From positions 1 to 64,000 of the forward strand of contig NZ_CP157969.1 in NCBI RefSeq assembly GCF_040215725.1: a stretch of 64,000 bases of DNA. The letters run 5' to 3'. The notes below the pieces were generated by a model, which had not been told where the DNA came from, ran no database searches, and saw only the letters and a program-made list of their open reading frames with translations. The stretch comes from Rhizobium sp. ZPR4. Lineage in GTDB: Bacteria > Pseudomonadota > Alphaproteobacteria > Rhizobiales > Rhizobiaceae. Positions 35,168 to 43,600 of this stretch are shown piece by piece. The translations under genes were made by a program, and so were the position numbers. Within the stretch, counting starts at the first letter, position 1. Each line of letters starts with the position of its first letter.

Positions 35168-36238
35168 TTAGTCTACCCTGACGGCCTGGCCGTCGGCAAG
35201 CTTATGAACTCCGGCAACGACGATGCGTTCGCCAGGGCTGATGCCTTCGGCGATCTTCACCGAACCGCCTTCGACGAGGTCCCCGTCGATCTTGATCGCG
35301 CGAATGGAGACTTTGCGAGCCGCGGTATCGACCACCCAGACGTTCGGCTTCTCGTCTTTCATCAGCACGGACGAGGACGGCAGAAGGATCATCGGATCCG
35401 CAATAACAGTCGCCGTCGCGGTAACGACGGAGCCAAGGCGAAATGCCGCCGGCGGATCGATGAGCGTGATTTTCGTGCGCCGCGTGCGGGTGGTCGCCTC
35501 GGCTTCCGGGGCAATCTCCCTGACGATACCGCTTGCGCGAATGGTCGGGTCGAGCTGGAGGGCGATTTCAAAGGGCGAGCCTACCTTGAGACCGTCGAAG
35601 CTTGCCACGGGTATGTCGATGATGGCATCGCGCTGGTCAGGGCGCGCGACAGTGGCAATGCTCTGGCCCGCCGAGACGACCTGGCCCACTTCGGCGGAAG
35701 TCGCGGTCACGACCCCGTCGAATTCTGCGCGAAGCTGCGCATAGCCCAGTTGTTCCTCGGCCTTGTCCAGATTGGCCTGTGCTTTGGCAACCGCAGCACT
35801 CGCGCTCTTGCGGCCGAGTTCGGCCTCTTCGTAGGCCGCCTCACTTCCCGATCGGCTCTCGAGCAGGGACCTTTGGCGTTCCTCCGTGGATGCGGCATTT
35901 GTCAACTGCGCCTGGGCATTCGAAAGCTCGGACTGTGAACTTTTGACGGCCAGTTCGAGCGAAAGCGGATCGATGGCGGCAACGACATCGCCCTTCTTGA
36001 CGATATCACCGACGCTGACCTTGCGCGCTATGACCCGTCCCAGCACCCGAAATGCGAGCTGGGTCTCGATCTTGGCCTCCACTGTCCCCGGCAGGGTCAG
36101 CGCAGAGGCAGCAGTGGACTTGGCGACAACGGAAAGCACGGGGCGCGGCGGCTCGTAATGGGCTTCATCCTGTTTCTCGCAAGAGGTCAGCAGAAATGAG
36201 CCGAGGATTGCAAGGCCGGCTGTGAAACGGATATTCAT
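35168..36238 (-). CDS. RND efflux periplasmic adaptor, lipoprotein (second of two)
   Basis: A 356-residue membrane-fusion protein. The lipobox is LLTSC (Cys 20). The barrel-sandwich/lipoyl half is TQLAFRVLGRVIARKVSVGD, followed by KKGDVVAAID. A long alpha-helical hairpin (~95-165) rich in Ala/Gln/Glu leads to the second lipoyl half (AQLRAEFDGVVTATSAEVGQ), then the beta-barrel and membrane-proximal domains ending in GERIVVAGVHKLADGQAV. It bridges the RND pump and the outer-membrane channel. Its ATG overlaps the stop of the first adaptor by four bases. Confidence 0.9.
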   Translation of the reverse strand: MNIRFTAGLAILGSFLLTSCEKQDEAHYEPPRPVLSVVAKSTAASALTLPGTVEAKIETQLAFRVLGRVIARKVSVGDIVKKGDVVAAIDPLSLELAVKSSQSELSNAQAQLTNAASTEERQRSLLESRSGSEAAYEEAELGRKSASAAVAKAQANLDKAEEQLGYAQLRAEFDGVVTATSAEVGQVVSAGQSIATVARPDQRDAIIDIPVASFDGLKVGSPFEIALQLDPTIRASGIVREIAPEAEATTRTRRTKITLIDPPAAFRLGSVVTATATVIADPMILLPSSSVLMKDEKPNVWVVDTAARKVSIRAIKIDGDLVEGGSVKIAEGISPGERIVVAGVHKLADGQAVRVD

Positions 36239-37311
36239 TTTACAGCTCCCTTGTCGTATGCAACGGCCTGACCCGATCGCAGGAATTTCGCACCGTCGGC
36301 GACGACGATCTCGCCCGGCGATACTCCCGCCCGCACTGCAAAACGGCCGGTCTCATAGCCGGAGACATCGATTTGGCGAAGAGATACGCTTGACGAGGCG
36401 GGATCGACGATCCAGACGGCTGGCTTGCCGCTTTTTGACGTCATTGCCGACCATGGCAGTTCGATTGCGTCCCGCGCGGCGGACCGAAACAGGCCGACAA
36501 CCGGAGCGCCGAGCGGCATGTCCGACGCCCCTTCGAGACCTACCTTGACCCTGATCGTCCCGGTCGACGAGTCGATCGTGGGCGAGATTTCGCGGACGGA
36601 GGCCTCTGTCCTGTGAGACGGCGCCGAAAGGAGGCTGACGGCGACCTTGTTTTCAAGGTTGCGCCCGAGATAAAGGGACTCAAAGACGTTGAAAACCGCA
36701 TCCCTGGGGCCATCATGCGCAAGCGTAAAGACCAACTGCGCCGCTTGCGCTACCTGCCCCACTTCAGCGTTTCTGGCTGTGATGACGCCATCCGCATCGG
36801 CACGCAGTTCGGTATAGGTGAGCGCATCCTGGGCCGTGTCGAGTTGAGCTTGCGCCGATTTCACGCTCCCCTGAGCGGTCAATAGGGTTTCCTGGGCCTG
36901 ATCGAGCGCTGCACGGGTCGTAACCTGCGTCTTGAAGAGGTTTTGCTGCCGGTCGAAGGCTAGCTGCGCCTGCGTTTGCTGGGCAAGCGCCGACTGCAGG
37001 TTCGCCGTGGCTACACCCAGATCGGCTTTCTGCTCTTCGGCATCCATACGCGCAAGCACCTGCCCCGCCTTTACCGACGAGCCGACATCGACGAGGCGCT
37101 CGACAATGCGCCCGCTGACCCTGAAGGAAAGATCGCTTTCGACCCGGGCACTGACTTCGCCGGTGATGGCGTTGTTTTCGACGACCGGCGTGACCTTGGC
37201 CACGACGGTCTCCACGTTCTTCGGCTTTGCCTCGCTCGCGCTTTGCTTCTCGCATGAGGCAAGCGCGACGGCGCTGACACTGAGCCAGGCGACGACAAGG
37301 ACAGTTTTCAT
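36235..37311 (-). CDS. RND efflux periplasmic adaptor, lipoprotein (first of two)
   Basis: A 358-residue membrane-fusion protein, start ATG 37311 after GAGG. The lipobox is VALASC (Cys 20). Domains appear in the usual order: DLSFRVSGRIVERLVDVGSS and KAGQVLARMD (lipoyl), an Ala/Gln-rich hairpin (~90-160), ELRADADGVITARNAEVGQV (lipoyl), then the barrel and C-terminal SPGEIVVADGAKFLRSGQAV. It is similar to, but clearly different from, the following adaptor. Two non-identical adaptors with one pump match the TriAB-TriC arrangement, in which both adaptors are needed. Confidence 0.9.
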   Translation of the reverse strand: MKTVLVVAWLSVSAVALASCEKQSASEAKPKNVETVVAKVTPVVENNAITGEVSARVESDLSFRVSGRIVERLVDVGSSVKAGQVLARMDAEEQKADLGVATANLQSALAQQTQAQLAFDRQQNLFKTQVTTRAALDQAQETLLTAQGSVKSAQAQLDTAQDALTYTELRADADGVITARNAEVGQVAQAAQLVFTLAHDGPRDAVFNVFESLYLGRNLENKVAVSLLSAPSHRTEASVREISPTIDSSTGTIRVKVGLEGASDMPLGAPVVGLFRSAARDAIELPWSAMTSKSGKPAVWIVDPASSSVSLRQIDVSGYETGRFAVRAGVSPGEIVVADGAKFLRSGQAVAYDKGAVK

Positions 37312-37349
37312 GAATTTGACCTCTTGCATCCGTTCGGCAGACGAATATT

Positions 37350-37371
37350 ATTGACTAACCAGAAAGTCAAT
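37350..37371. promoter_or_regulatory. Candidate TetR operator, ATTGACT-N8-AGTCAAT
   Basis: Perfect 7-base arms (37350-37356 and 37365-37371) in the 105-base gap between the adaptor gene and the divergent TetR gene. This size and symmetry are typical for TetR-family repressors. A second TTGAC/GTCAA dyad lies at 37381-37390. Confidence 0.6.
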
Positions 37372-37380
37372 GGAATTGTC

Positions 37381-37390
37381 TTGACGTCAA
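37381..37390. promoter_or_regulatory. Second TTGACGTCAA palindrome in the pump/TetR promoter region
   Basis: A 10-base perfect palindrome with the same TTGAC/GTCAA half-sites as the longer dyad at 37350-37371, 9 bases further toward the TetR gene. Two sites could give graded or separate control of the two divergent promoters. Confidence 0.4.
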
Positions 37391-37416
37391 ACCACGAATA
37401 ACGCTCAAGGTGAGAT

Positions 37417-38046
37417 ATGCCTGATACGAAGAAGCTGACGCGTGCGGAGCAAAAGGCCCGCCGCCCCGTTCAGATCCTGGATGCTGCGTTTGAAGAGTTT
37501 GTCGAACGTGGCTATGTCGCGACGCGCGTCGAAGATATAGCCGGCAGGATTGGAGTTACGAAGGGAACCGTCTACGTCTACTTCGAGACCAAAGAACAGC
37601 TTTTCGAAGCAATGATCCGGCACATTTCGACGCCTCTCGAAGATCTATTGATAAGCGGAAATGAGCTGAAAGGGACCGCTACGGAGCGGCTCCAGAAAAA
37701 TATCGAGCTGATCTACGATCTCATCGTCAACGATCGCAAATTGCGGGAATTGATGAGGTTCGTCATCGCCGAAGGTTCGCGGTTTCCACATATCGTCGAT
37801 AGGCACCACGAGATATTTATCGATCCTCTCGAGCGTCAGATGCAGTCGCTTATCGATGAAGGGGTAAAACTTGGGGAATTCCGAGCAGCCCCCGCCGCAT
37901 TCGCCGATGCAGTGGTGGCGCCTGCGATTGCCTTTCTATTCTTCAAGCTCCTTTTCGACGAGCGGCGAGCTCTGGATAAGGAAAGCTATCTGAAGGCACA
38001 CATCGATCTTGTTTTGCACGGACTGCTCCTGAAAGAGCCTCGCTAG
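37417..38046 (+). CDS. TetR/AcrR-family regulator of the RND operon
   Basis: A 209-residue repressor. The helix-turn-helix is DAAFEEFVERGYVATRVEDI followed by AGRIGVTKGTVYVYFETKEQLF; an AcrR-type helical ligand domain follows (ELMRFVIAEGSRFPHIVDRH). It is divergent from the two-adaptor RND operon with strong dyads between them, so it most likely represses the pump genes and itself and is released by a pump substrate. Confidence 0.9.
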   Translation: MPDTKKLTRAEQKARRPVQILDAAFEEFVERGYVATRVEDIAGRIGVTKGTVYVYFETKEQLFEAMIRHISTPLEDLLISGNELKGTATERLQKNIELIYDLIVNDRKLRELMRFVIAEGSRFPHIVDRHHEIFIDPLERQMQSLIDEGVKLGEFRAAPAAFADAVVAPAIAFLFFKLLFDERRALDKESYLKAHIDLVLHGLLLKEPR

Positions 38047-38213
38047 CAGACGTATCCGATAGCAAGCCGTCAAACTCTATTGCGAGACCGGCAAATTTCC
38101 GTTCCCAAAGATGCTGGAATTCATTGTCCAGCTACGCTTGAGCGATGAATTTACAGCCAGATCTACATAGCGCCGCAAGGCAGCGCATCCGCACGGATCG
38201 AAGATGTAAGTTT

Positions 38214-38768
38214 CTATCGGGCGCTTAAAGCGGCCACGCGATCGGCAGCCGCCGAAAAACCTTGCAGGGACACCTGGAAGCCGAGCGGGTTGCCGCCATC
38301 GGCAACGACCTTGAGGTTCAAGCGCGACCCGGTTCGCAATTTGCCAAGGGTTGCAGTGTCGATCGGAAGCAAAGCGATACAGCCGTTAGGCAAACAGGTG
38401 CGAAAACGCACAGGCTTCAAAGGCGGCTGATCATCGATATTCGGCGTCACGCCGGAATCGAGAACGATACCGAAAGGCAGGAGAAGCGTCGCAAGAGCGC
38501 CGCCGTCAGGACGCACTTGCATCTCGACGGCAAGCAACCTTTGACCATTCTGCTGGGTTTGATCCTGCGAAATCGTGCATGCCGACGCCTTGTCGCGTTG
38601 ACTGCAGGCAACGCGCCAGTCCTGGTAGGTCTCCTGCAGGCTCGAAGCGCCATTTGGCAGAGCCGATTGCGCAAAGGCCGAAGAAGCAAAGCCCGCACAG
38701 ACAAGGGTGAGCACCGCATAAGATATGCGGCCGGTTATCCGGGATGGAGTAAATGTGGAATTTGACAA
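38214..38768 (-). CDS. Invasion-associated locus B (IalB) family protein
   Basis: A 184-residue exported protein with signal peptide RISYAVLTLVCAGFASSAFA. The IalB domain shows YQDWRVACSQRDKASACTIS, VRPDGGALATLLLPFGIVLD and the FRTCLPNGCIALLPID disulphide motif, followed by LRTGSRLNLKV. In Bartonella, IalB proteins aid erythrocyte invasion; in free-living alphaproteobacteria the role is unknown. TTG 38768 is taken as start because it puts the signal peptide near the N-terminus; an ATG at 38858 would add 30 residues and overlap the previous gene. It is the last gene of the autotransporter operon. Confidence 0.82.
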   Translation of the reverse strand: MSNSTFTPSRITGRISYAVLTLVCAGFASSAFAQSALPNGASSLQETYQDWRVACSQRDKASACTISQDQTQQNGQRLLAVEMQVRPDGGALATLLLPFGIVLDSGVTPNIDDQPPLKPVRFRTCLPNGCIALLPIDTATLGKLRTGSRLNLKVVADGGNPLGFQVSLQGFSAAADRVAALSAR

Positions 38769-38842
38769 GGTATAAGATCTCTCGGCTTGAAGTACGACCT
38801 TATGCGGTCGGTTCCATAAAGAGCGAAGGCCGCGGGCTAAGG

Positions 38843-39316
38843 TCAGGTGCATACCCACTCCCGGACGGTGCAGCGAGAACCTGAGCGCTCACATGCTTTA
38901 AGCGCAAGGTCTTCAGCTTCGCGGCGTGTCGGTGCCGAATTTGCACTCCACGGTGTGGCCCGATCGCGCTTTTCCTTGCCGATGGCAAGGGCGCCGCAAT
39001 GATTGTATGGAAAGCCGGTCTTGTCGTCGTCATCCCAGTGCCGATGATTGCGAAATACGCTGACCACGACGCAGCTGCTGCCCTTGTCCCGCTCGCAATG
39101 CTTGAGCGCGATATCCATGGCTTCCTGGCGTTTGTCGGCACCCCAAAAGAAGCCGTATTTTTCGTCGGGCGCGGAATAGGCGATGGCCGCCCAAATGCCG
39201 CGTTCCTCCGGCGGAGGAGCCGGTGGCTGCTCTGCGGTAAAGAGATCAGCGGCCCACGGTTGGCCGGTAGAGACAAACACCATGCCGATTGCCGCAATTG
39301 CAGATCTCAATCTCAT
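38843..39316 (-). CDS. DUF4189 domain secreted protein
   Basis: A 157-residue exported protein. ATG 39316 follows GGGAG and gives a signal peptide (RSAIAAIGMVFVSTGQPWAA). The DUF4189 domain is clear: GIWAAIAYSAPDEKYGFFWG, ADKRQEAMDIALKHCERDKG, SCVVVSVFRN and a second half with REAEDLALKACERSGSRCTV. The repeated Ala/Cys helices with paired cysteines are typical; function is unknown. The start overlaps the end of the preceding gene (39313) by four bases. Confidence 0.82.
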   Translation of the reverse strand: MRLRSAIAAIGMVFVSTGQPWAADLFTAEQPPAPPPEERGIWAAIAYSAPDEKYGFFWGADKRQEAMDIALKHCERDKGSSCVVVSVFRNHRHWDDDDKTGFPYNHCGALAIGKEKRDRATPWSANSAPTRREAEDLALKACERSGSRCTVREWVCT

Positions 39317-40020
39317 TTTGCGCTCCCTTGCTTTCCTACTGCCGAAGCCACGGAAATGACGACGCAACCGCTTCCGGTCGGCAAAAGCATTGCTTCGCCA
39401 CCGTCATTGCCGAGTTCGTAGACACCGACCTGTCCGAGATTGTTGACGAGCTTGCTTCCGTTCGGAAACTTGGTCGAGATTTCCGGGCAGGAGGCTGTAA
39501 ACGGCGCCACGCGAACCATCGAACCCTCGCAGCCGGATGCGACGGGTGCTGCGAAAACGATGCCGGCAGCCGGTCCGCTGTAGCCCTGCGTTGCATAGTT
39601 CATGCCGACCAGCGCCTGCACCGCATGCTTGTCCGCGGCCTCGTTGTTCCAGATCGACTGGACATTGTATTGAGTGCCGTTCGTCAGTAATTGCCCAAGA
39701 ACCGGGAAAACGGTCGAGCAGGATTGCAGGCCAGCCTGTTTGGCGTGCTGGAGGAACGGCGTGTCCGGCAGCGCTTGATTGGCGTCATTTGCTGCAGCAA
39801 TCGCCGGCTGTGGCAAAAGGTTGCCGACCACGTCGTATCGGACGGCGGCGTAGCCGATGGCGCCGGCGATCGCAATTGCAAGCACCGATAGGGAGGTCGC
39901 CTTCCACCAGCTTCGCCGCGGCTTTGCCTGCTCACCGGCCAAGCTCTGAATTGCCGCGTCCTTCGCATTTCGGGACATGATGCGATCGTGAATCGATTGT
40001 TGGTTCATTGAAAAATCCAT
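39313..40020 (-). CDS. Single-pass membrane protein of unknown function
   Basis: A 235-residue protein with a ~40-residue cytosolic tail (AKDAAIQSLAGEQAKPRRSW), one transmembrane helix (ATSLSVLAIAIAGAIGYAAV) and a periplasmic domain of about 175 residues with four cysteines (LQSCSTVFPVLG, SGCEGSMV, TASCPEIST, SGCVVISV). I do not recognise the family. Position between the IalB and DUF4189 genes with almost no spacing (3 bases before, 4-base overlap after) indicates one operon and a shared envelope role, possibly in folding or anchoring the surface proteins. Confidence 0.7.
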   Translation of the reverse strand: MDFSMNQQSIHDRIMSRNAKDAAIQSLAGEQAKPRRSWWKATSLSVLAIAIAGAIGYAAVRYDVVGNLLPQPAIAAANDANQALPDTPFLQHAKQAGLQSCSTVFPVLGQLLTNGTQYNVQSIWNNEAADKHAVQALVGMNYATQGYSGPAAGIVFAAPVASGCEGSMVRVAPFTASCPEISTKFPNGSKLVNNLGQVGVYELGNDGGEAMLLPTGSGCVVISVASAVGKQGSAK

Positions 40021-40023
40021 CCG

Positions 40024-40599
40024 TCACTTTATCGCCTTAACGGCTGTGGAAAGGCCCTTGAGATTTGCGGTCACGCTGATCGTGTTTCCGTCCGCGGTCG
40101 GATAGGAAACCGTTGGCGCCGTACTTTTGGAAATCTGCTCGCGCATTACGGGTCCGACCGGCAGCATGCCGACGCAAACCGTGCTGTTGCAGCCGTTGAA
40201 CCGTACTTGTATCGGCTCCTTGCGGCCCGCGAATTGCAGAAGGATACCGCCATCGCTCTTGGCGACCGGGGCCGCACGCAAGATCATGTAGGGATCGCCT
40301 TTTTTCGTCGCAGCGAGCGACCAGCTGAACGCAACTTGTCCGGTCTCGTTCTCGATAATCTGGGTAACGTTGCAGACCCGCTGGCGAATCTTCAGGTTTT
40401 CATCACAGATCAGCGTCCAATTCTCGAACGGACGAATGATCCTCTGATATTCGCCAGTCTTCGCTTCCGGAGGAACTACGACTTCGGAAGGTCTTATGCG
40501 ATAATTGGGAAGGGCCGCATCCTGTCCGGCTGCGATCGAGCCGAACAGGAGCATGCAAGCCATGAAAGCCGGGACGCCGAAGAGCGCTCCTTTGAACAT
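40024..40599 (-). CDS. Invasion-associated locus B (IalB) family protein
   Basis: A 191-residue exported protein with signal peptide GVPAFMACMLLFGSIAAGQ. IalB landmarks are FENWTLICDENLKIRQRVCN, VTQIIENETGQVAFSWSLAA, a GGILLQFAGR stretch and FNGCNSTVCVGMLPVGPVM with the conserved Cys pair. It differs strongly from the second IalB-type protein three genes downstream. It starts 7 bases after the autotransporter stop, so it is co-transcribed with it. A helper or partner role for the adhesin in the periplasm or outer membrane is plausible but unproven. Confidence 0.83.
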   Translation of the reverse strand: MFKGALFGVPAFMACMLLFGSIAAGQDAALPNYRIRPSEVVVPPEAKTGEYQRIIRPFENWTLICDENLKIRQRVCNVTQIIENETGQVAFSWSLAATKKGDPYMILRAAPVAKSDGGILLQFAGRKEPIQVRFNGCNSTVCVGMLPVGPVMREQISKSTAPTVSYPTADGNTISVTANLKGLSTAVKAIK

Positions 40600-40606
40600 G
40601 TCAGGC

Positions 40607-43600
40607 TCAATTCAAGGTGAAGCTGAGACCAGCGCCGACGCCCACGTGTCCGCCGGCGGCCGTACCTGACAAATTCGCGCGAACCCGCCCGTTCTCGCTG
40701 GTGTAACCGGCACCGAAGGCCAAGGCGCCCTCACCTCGCCAGACACCGCCACCGACCGCCACGCTCGCCTTGCCGGGACGATCGTCATAACGAAGCGATG
40801 CCGCTGCAAGCCCGATTGCGGCCGCCTGCCTTGCCTCGGAACGGACGTCCCCAAGTTCCTGGTTCAGCTGGCCGAACTTCTGGTCCGTATAGTTGTTGGC
40901 GGAAGCCAGCGTAGTGGCGGCGGCCGTGTCCGTATAGGATTTGACCTGAGTGATGCTGTCGCCCAATTGGGCAACGTTCACGGCATCCGTCGGGGCAACA
41001 CCCTTGCCGACGTTGGAAATGACTACCGGTGCGTTCACATCACCGCCCTGCAGCGTGATGCTGTTCTTCTTGCTGCCGTCGGGATTGAGGTCATAGGTGA
41101 CGGCATTCTTGGTGATCGTTCCGACACCCGTCTGCAGGCTGTCGATCGCCTGATTGGTCGCATAAAGCTGCGATCCGTTGATGGCGTCGGTGCTGTCGGA
41201 AGAAATACGGCCGGCAGCGACGTTGGTGATGGTTCTTTCAGCCCCTTGGGAACCCACGCTCACCGTTCCGACTGGCGCGGTGCCGGCAAAGTCGTAGTGC
41301 TGGCCTTGAAGGGTCGTTCCGGATGTGCCGACAGCAGCCTGCGTTGAGGAGCCGGAGCCCAAGGCCACATCATTGGCATTGTTGGCCTGCGCGCCCTGAC
41401 CGAGAGCAACGGCGCCCTGCCCTGTTGCAGCAGATCCAAGTCCTGCTGCCAGGCTGCTCACACCACTGGCAACACTCTGCGGACCGATCGCAACGCTATC
41501 GGTGCCGCTGGCGGTGGAATCCGCCAGCGTCGAGTTCGCATGGAAGTACTTGATGCCGCCGCCATTGGTGATGTTGGTCAATGTGTTATCGACCGCGCCG
41601 AAAGCATCGTAGACCGTGCTGTAGTTGTTGCCCTGGATGTTGTAGGTCGGGCCGGTGATCGACCCGTCGGGGTTCACAGTCGTATTGCCCCCGATCAGGT
41701 TGGTGACGTTGGTGCCGAGACCCTTCAGTTGGCTGACATTCACCGCGTCGGTGTCGGCCGAACCGGCTGCCAGATTGGTCAGCTTGCGTTCCGAGCCTGC
41801 CGAGCCAATCGATACTTCGCCGACAGAGGTTTGCGGGCTCGTAAGCGCGAAGCCGGTATAGTTCGTCTGTGCTCCCACTGTTGTTACGGATTGCGCACCC
41901 AGCGCAACGCTGTTGATGTTGTTGGCTTGCGAGCCGGCACCGAGCGCCACCGATTGGACGCCTGCAGCCAGCGAGTTCGTGCCGAGTGCTACGCCGTCAG
42001 CCAGCATGACGTGAGCATTCTGGCCGATGGCCGTGCCGCCCGGAGCAACCTGGTCGACGACCGCGCCGTTGCCGATACCGATACCATTGTCGCCGTTGAC
42101 GACGGTCGTCGGACCAACCGCAACCGATTCAGCGCCGACAGCAAGGGAGTCGCCAGCGGCCGAATTCGCATGGAAGTACTTGCTCGGCGTCGTTGCGACC
42201 GAAGCGATGGCGCCCTGGAGCTGGCGAACCGTGACGGCATCCTGCGCGCTGGTACCATCAGCGACGTTGATGATCTGTCGATAGGACGTGCTCGAGCCGA
42301 CCGAGACGGCGCCCAGCAGGGTTTTATCCGTCGTATTGTATTGGATGAAGTTCGTCGGTCCAGCCGCGATTTGTCCGGTGGCCGGCGCCAGGGCGCGATC
42401 GGCAACCGATCCGGAACCAAGGGCCACGCCGCCAACGATGGTGGCCTGACTGTTCATCCCAAGTGCAAGCGAATTGTCAGCGACGGAGGTGGCGTTATAG
42501 CCGACCGCTGTGGAGCCAACGCCCTGAGCCGAGGAATCGCTGACGGCGAGCGTGCTGTCATTGGTGCGCACATACCGGATACCCTTACCGTTTGCATCGG
42601 TATAGGTCGTCGAGGTGTCACCGGCGATGTTGTTGATCGTATTGCCGAGATTGGTCAGGTTGCCGCCGATCGTTGTCACCGTCGTGTTGAGACTGTCGAC
42701 CGCCTGGTTGGTGGCAAAGAGCTGCGAGCCGTTGACCGCGTCGGTCGAGCCGCCATTGAGCTGGCCGGCCGCGACATTCTGGATCTGACGCTCCGCACCG
42801 GCGGATCCCACAGAGAAGGCGCCCGCCGGGGTGGTGCCTGCGAAGGTATAGGCGGTACCGCCCACGGTGGCACCCGAGACCGCCGTCGTCGCACCGGACT
42901 GCGAATTCAGGCCGATGGCCACGTCGCCGGCATTGTTGGCGACCGCATTCGGGCCGACGGCAACCGAATCCGTCCCGAGGGCCTGGGAATCCGGCAGTGT
43001 GGAATTGGCATGGAAATACTTGATACCGCCACCGGTGTTGATGTTGTTGACGATATTGCTGAGATTGGTGATACCAGTCGTATTCAGGTCGACCTGCTGG
43101 TTGGTCGCAAAGAGCTGCGAGCCGTTGATGGCATCCGTCGAACCGTTGTTGAGCCGGCCCGCCGCGACATTGGTGATAGTGCGCTCGGCGCCTGGTGCGC
43201 CGACGCTCACCGTCGAGGCAGGTGTCGTGCCGGCAAAGTTATAGGTATTGCCGCCGATCACCGCGCTTGCGGTACCGACCGCTGTTGTGGTCACCGAGCC
43301 CGAGCCAAGAGCGACATCGCCGGCATTGACTGCGGAGGAGAGAGCGCCCAGTGCGAGCGCGTTCTGAGCGCCGGCATTCGCACCAGCGCCGAGAGAGGCT
43401 GCCTGAACCCCGGTTGCAAACGCGTTCTGACCGATCGCGGTGCTGGAGGTCGCCGTCGCATTGGCATTGGGGCCGATGGCGGTGCCGTAGTCACCCGTGG
43501 CCTTGGATATGTATCCGAACGCCGTTGCGTCGAGACCGGAGGCGCTCGCACCGTTGCCGGCTGCGATGGCATTCGCGCCTGACGCGACCGAGAGAGGTCC

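Noticed and set aside
34313..35938. A 541-codon plus-strand frame opposite the RND pump and adaptor genes
   Set aside because: It crosses two well-supported minus-strand genes, its translation is highly charged without fold motifs, and it has no ribosome site. It is an antisense artefact of codon bias.
41540..43582. A 680-codon open frame on the plus strand inside the trimeric adhesin gene
   Set aside because: It is the complement of the adhesin's repetitive GC-rich Ala/Gly/Ala-Ile-Gly codons. It has no start context or recognisable domains, and the minus-strand gene is unmistakable.
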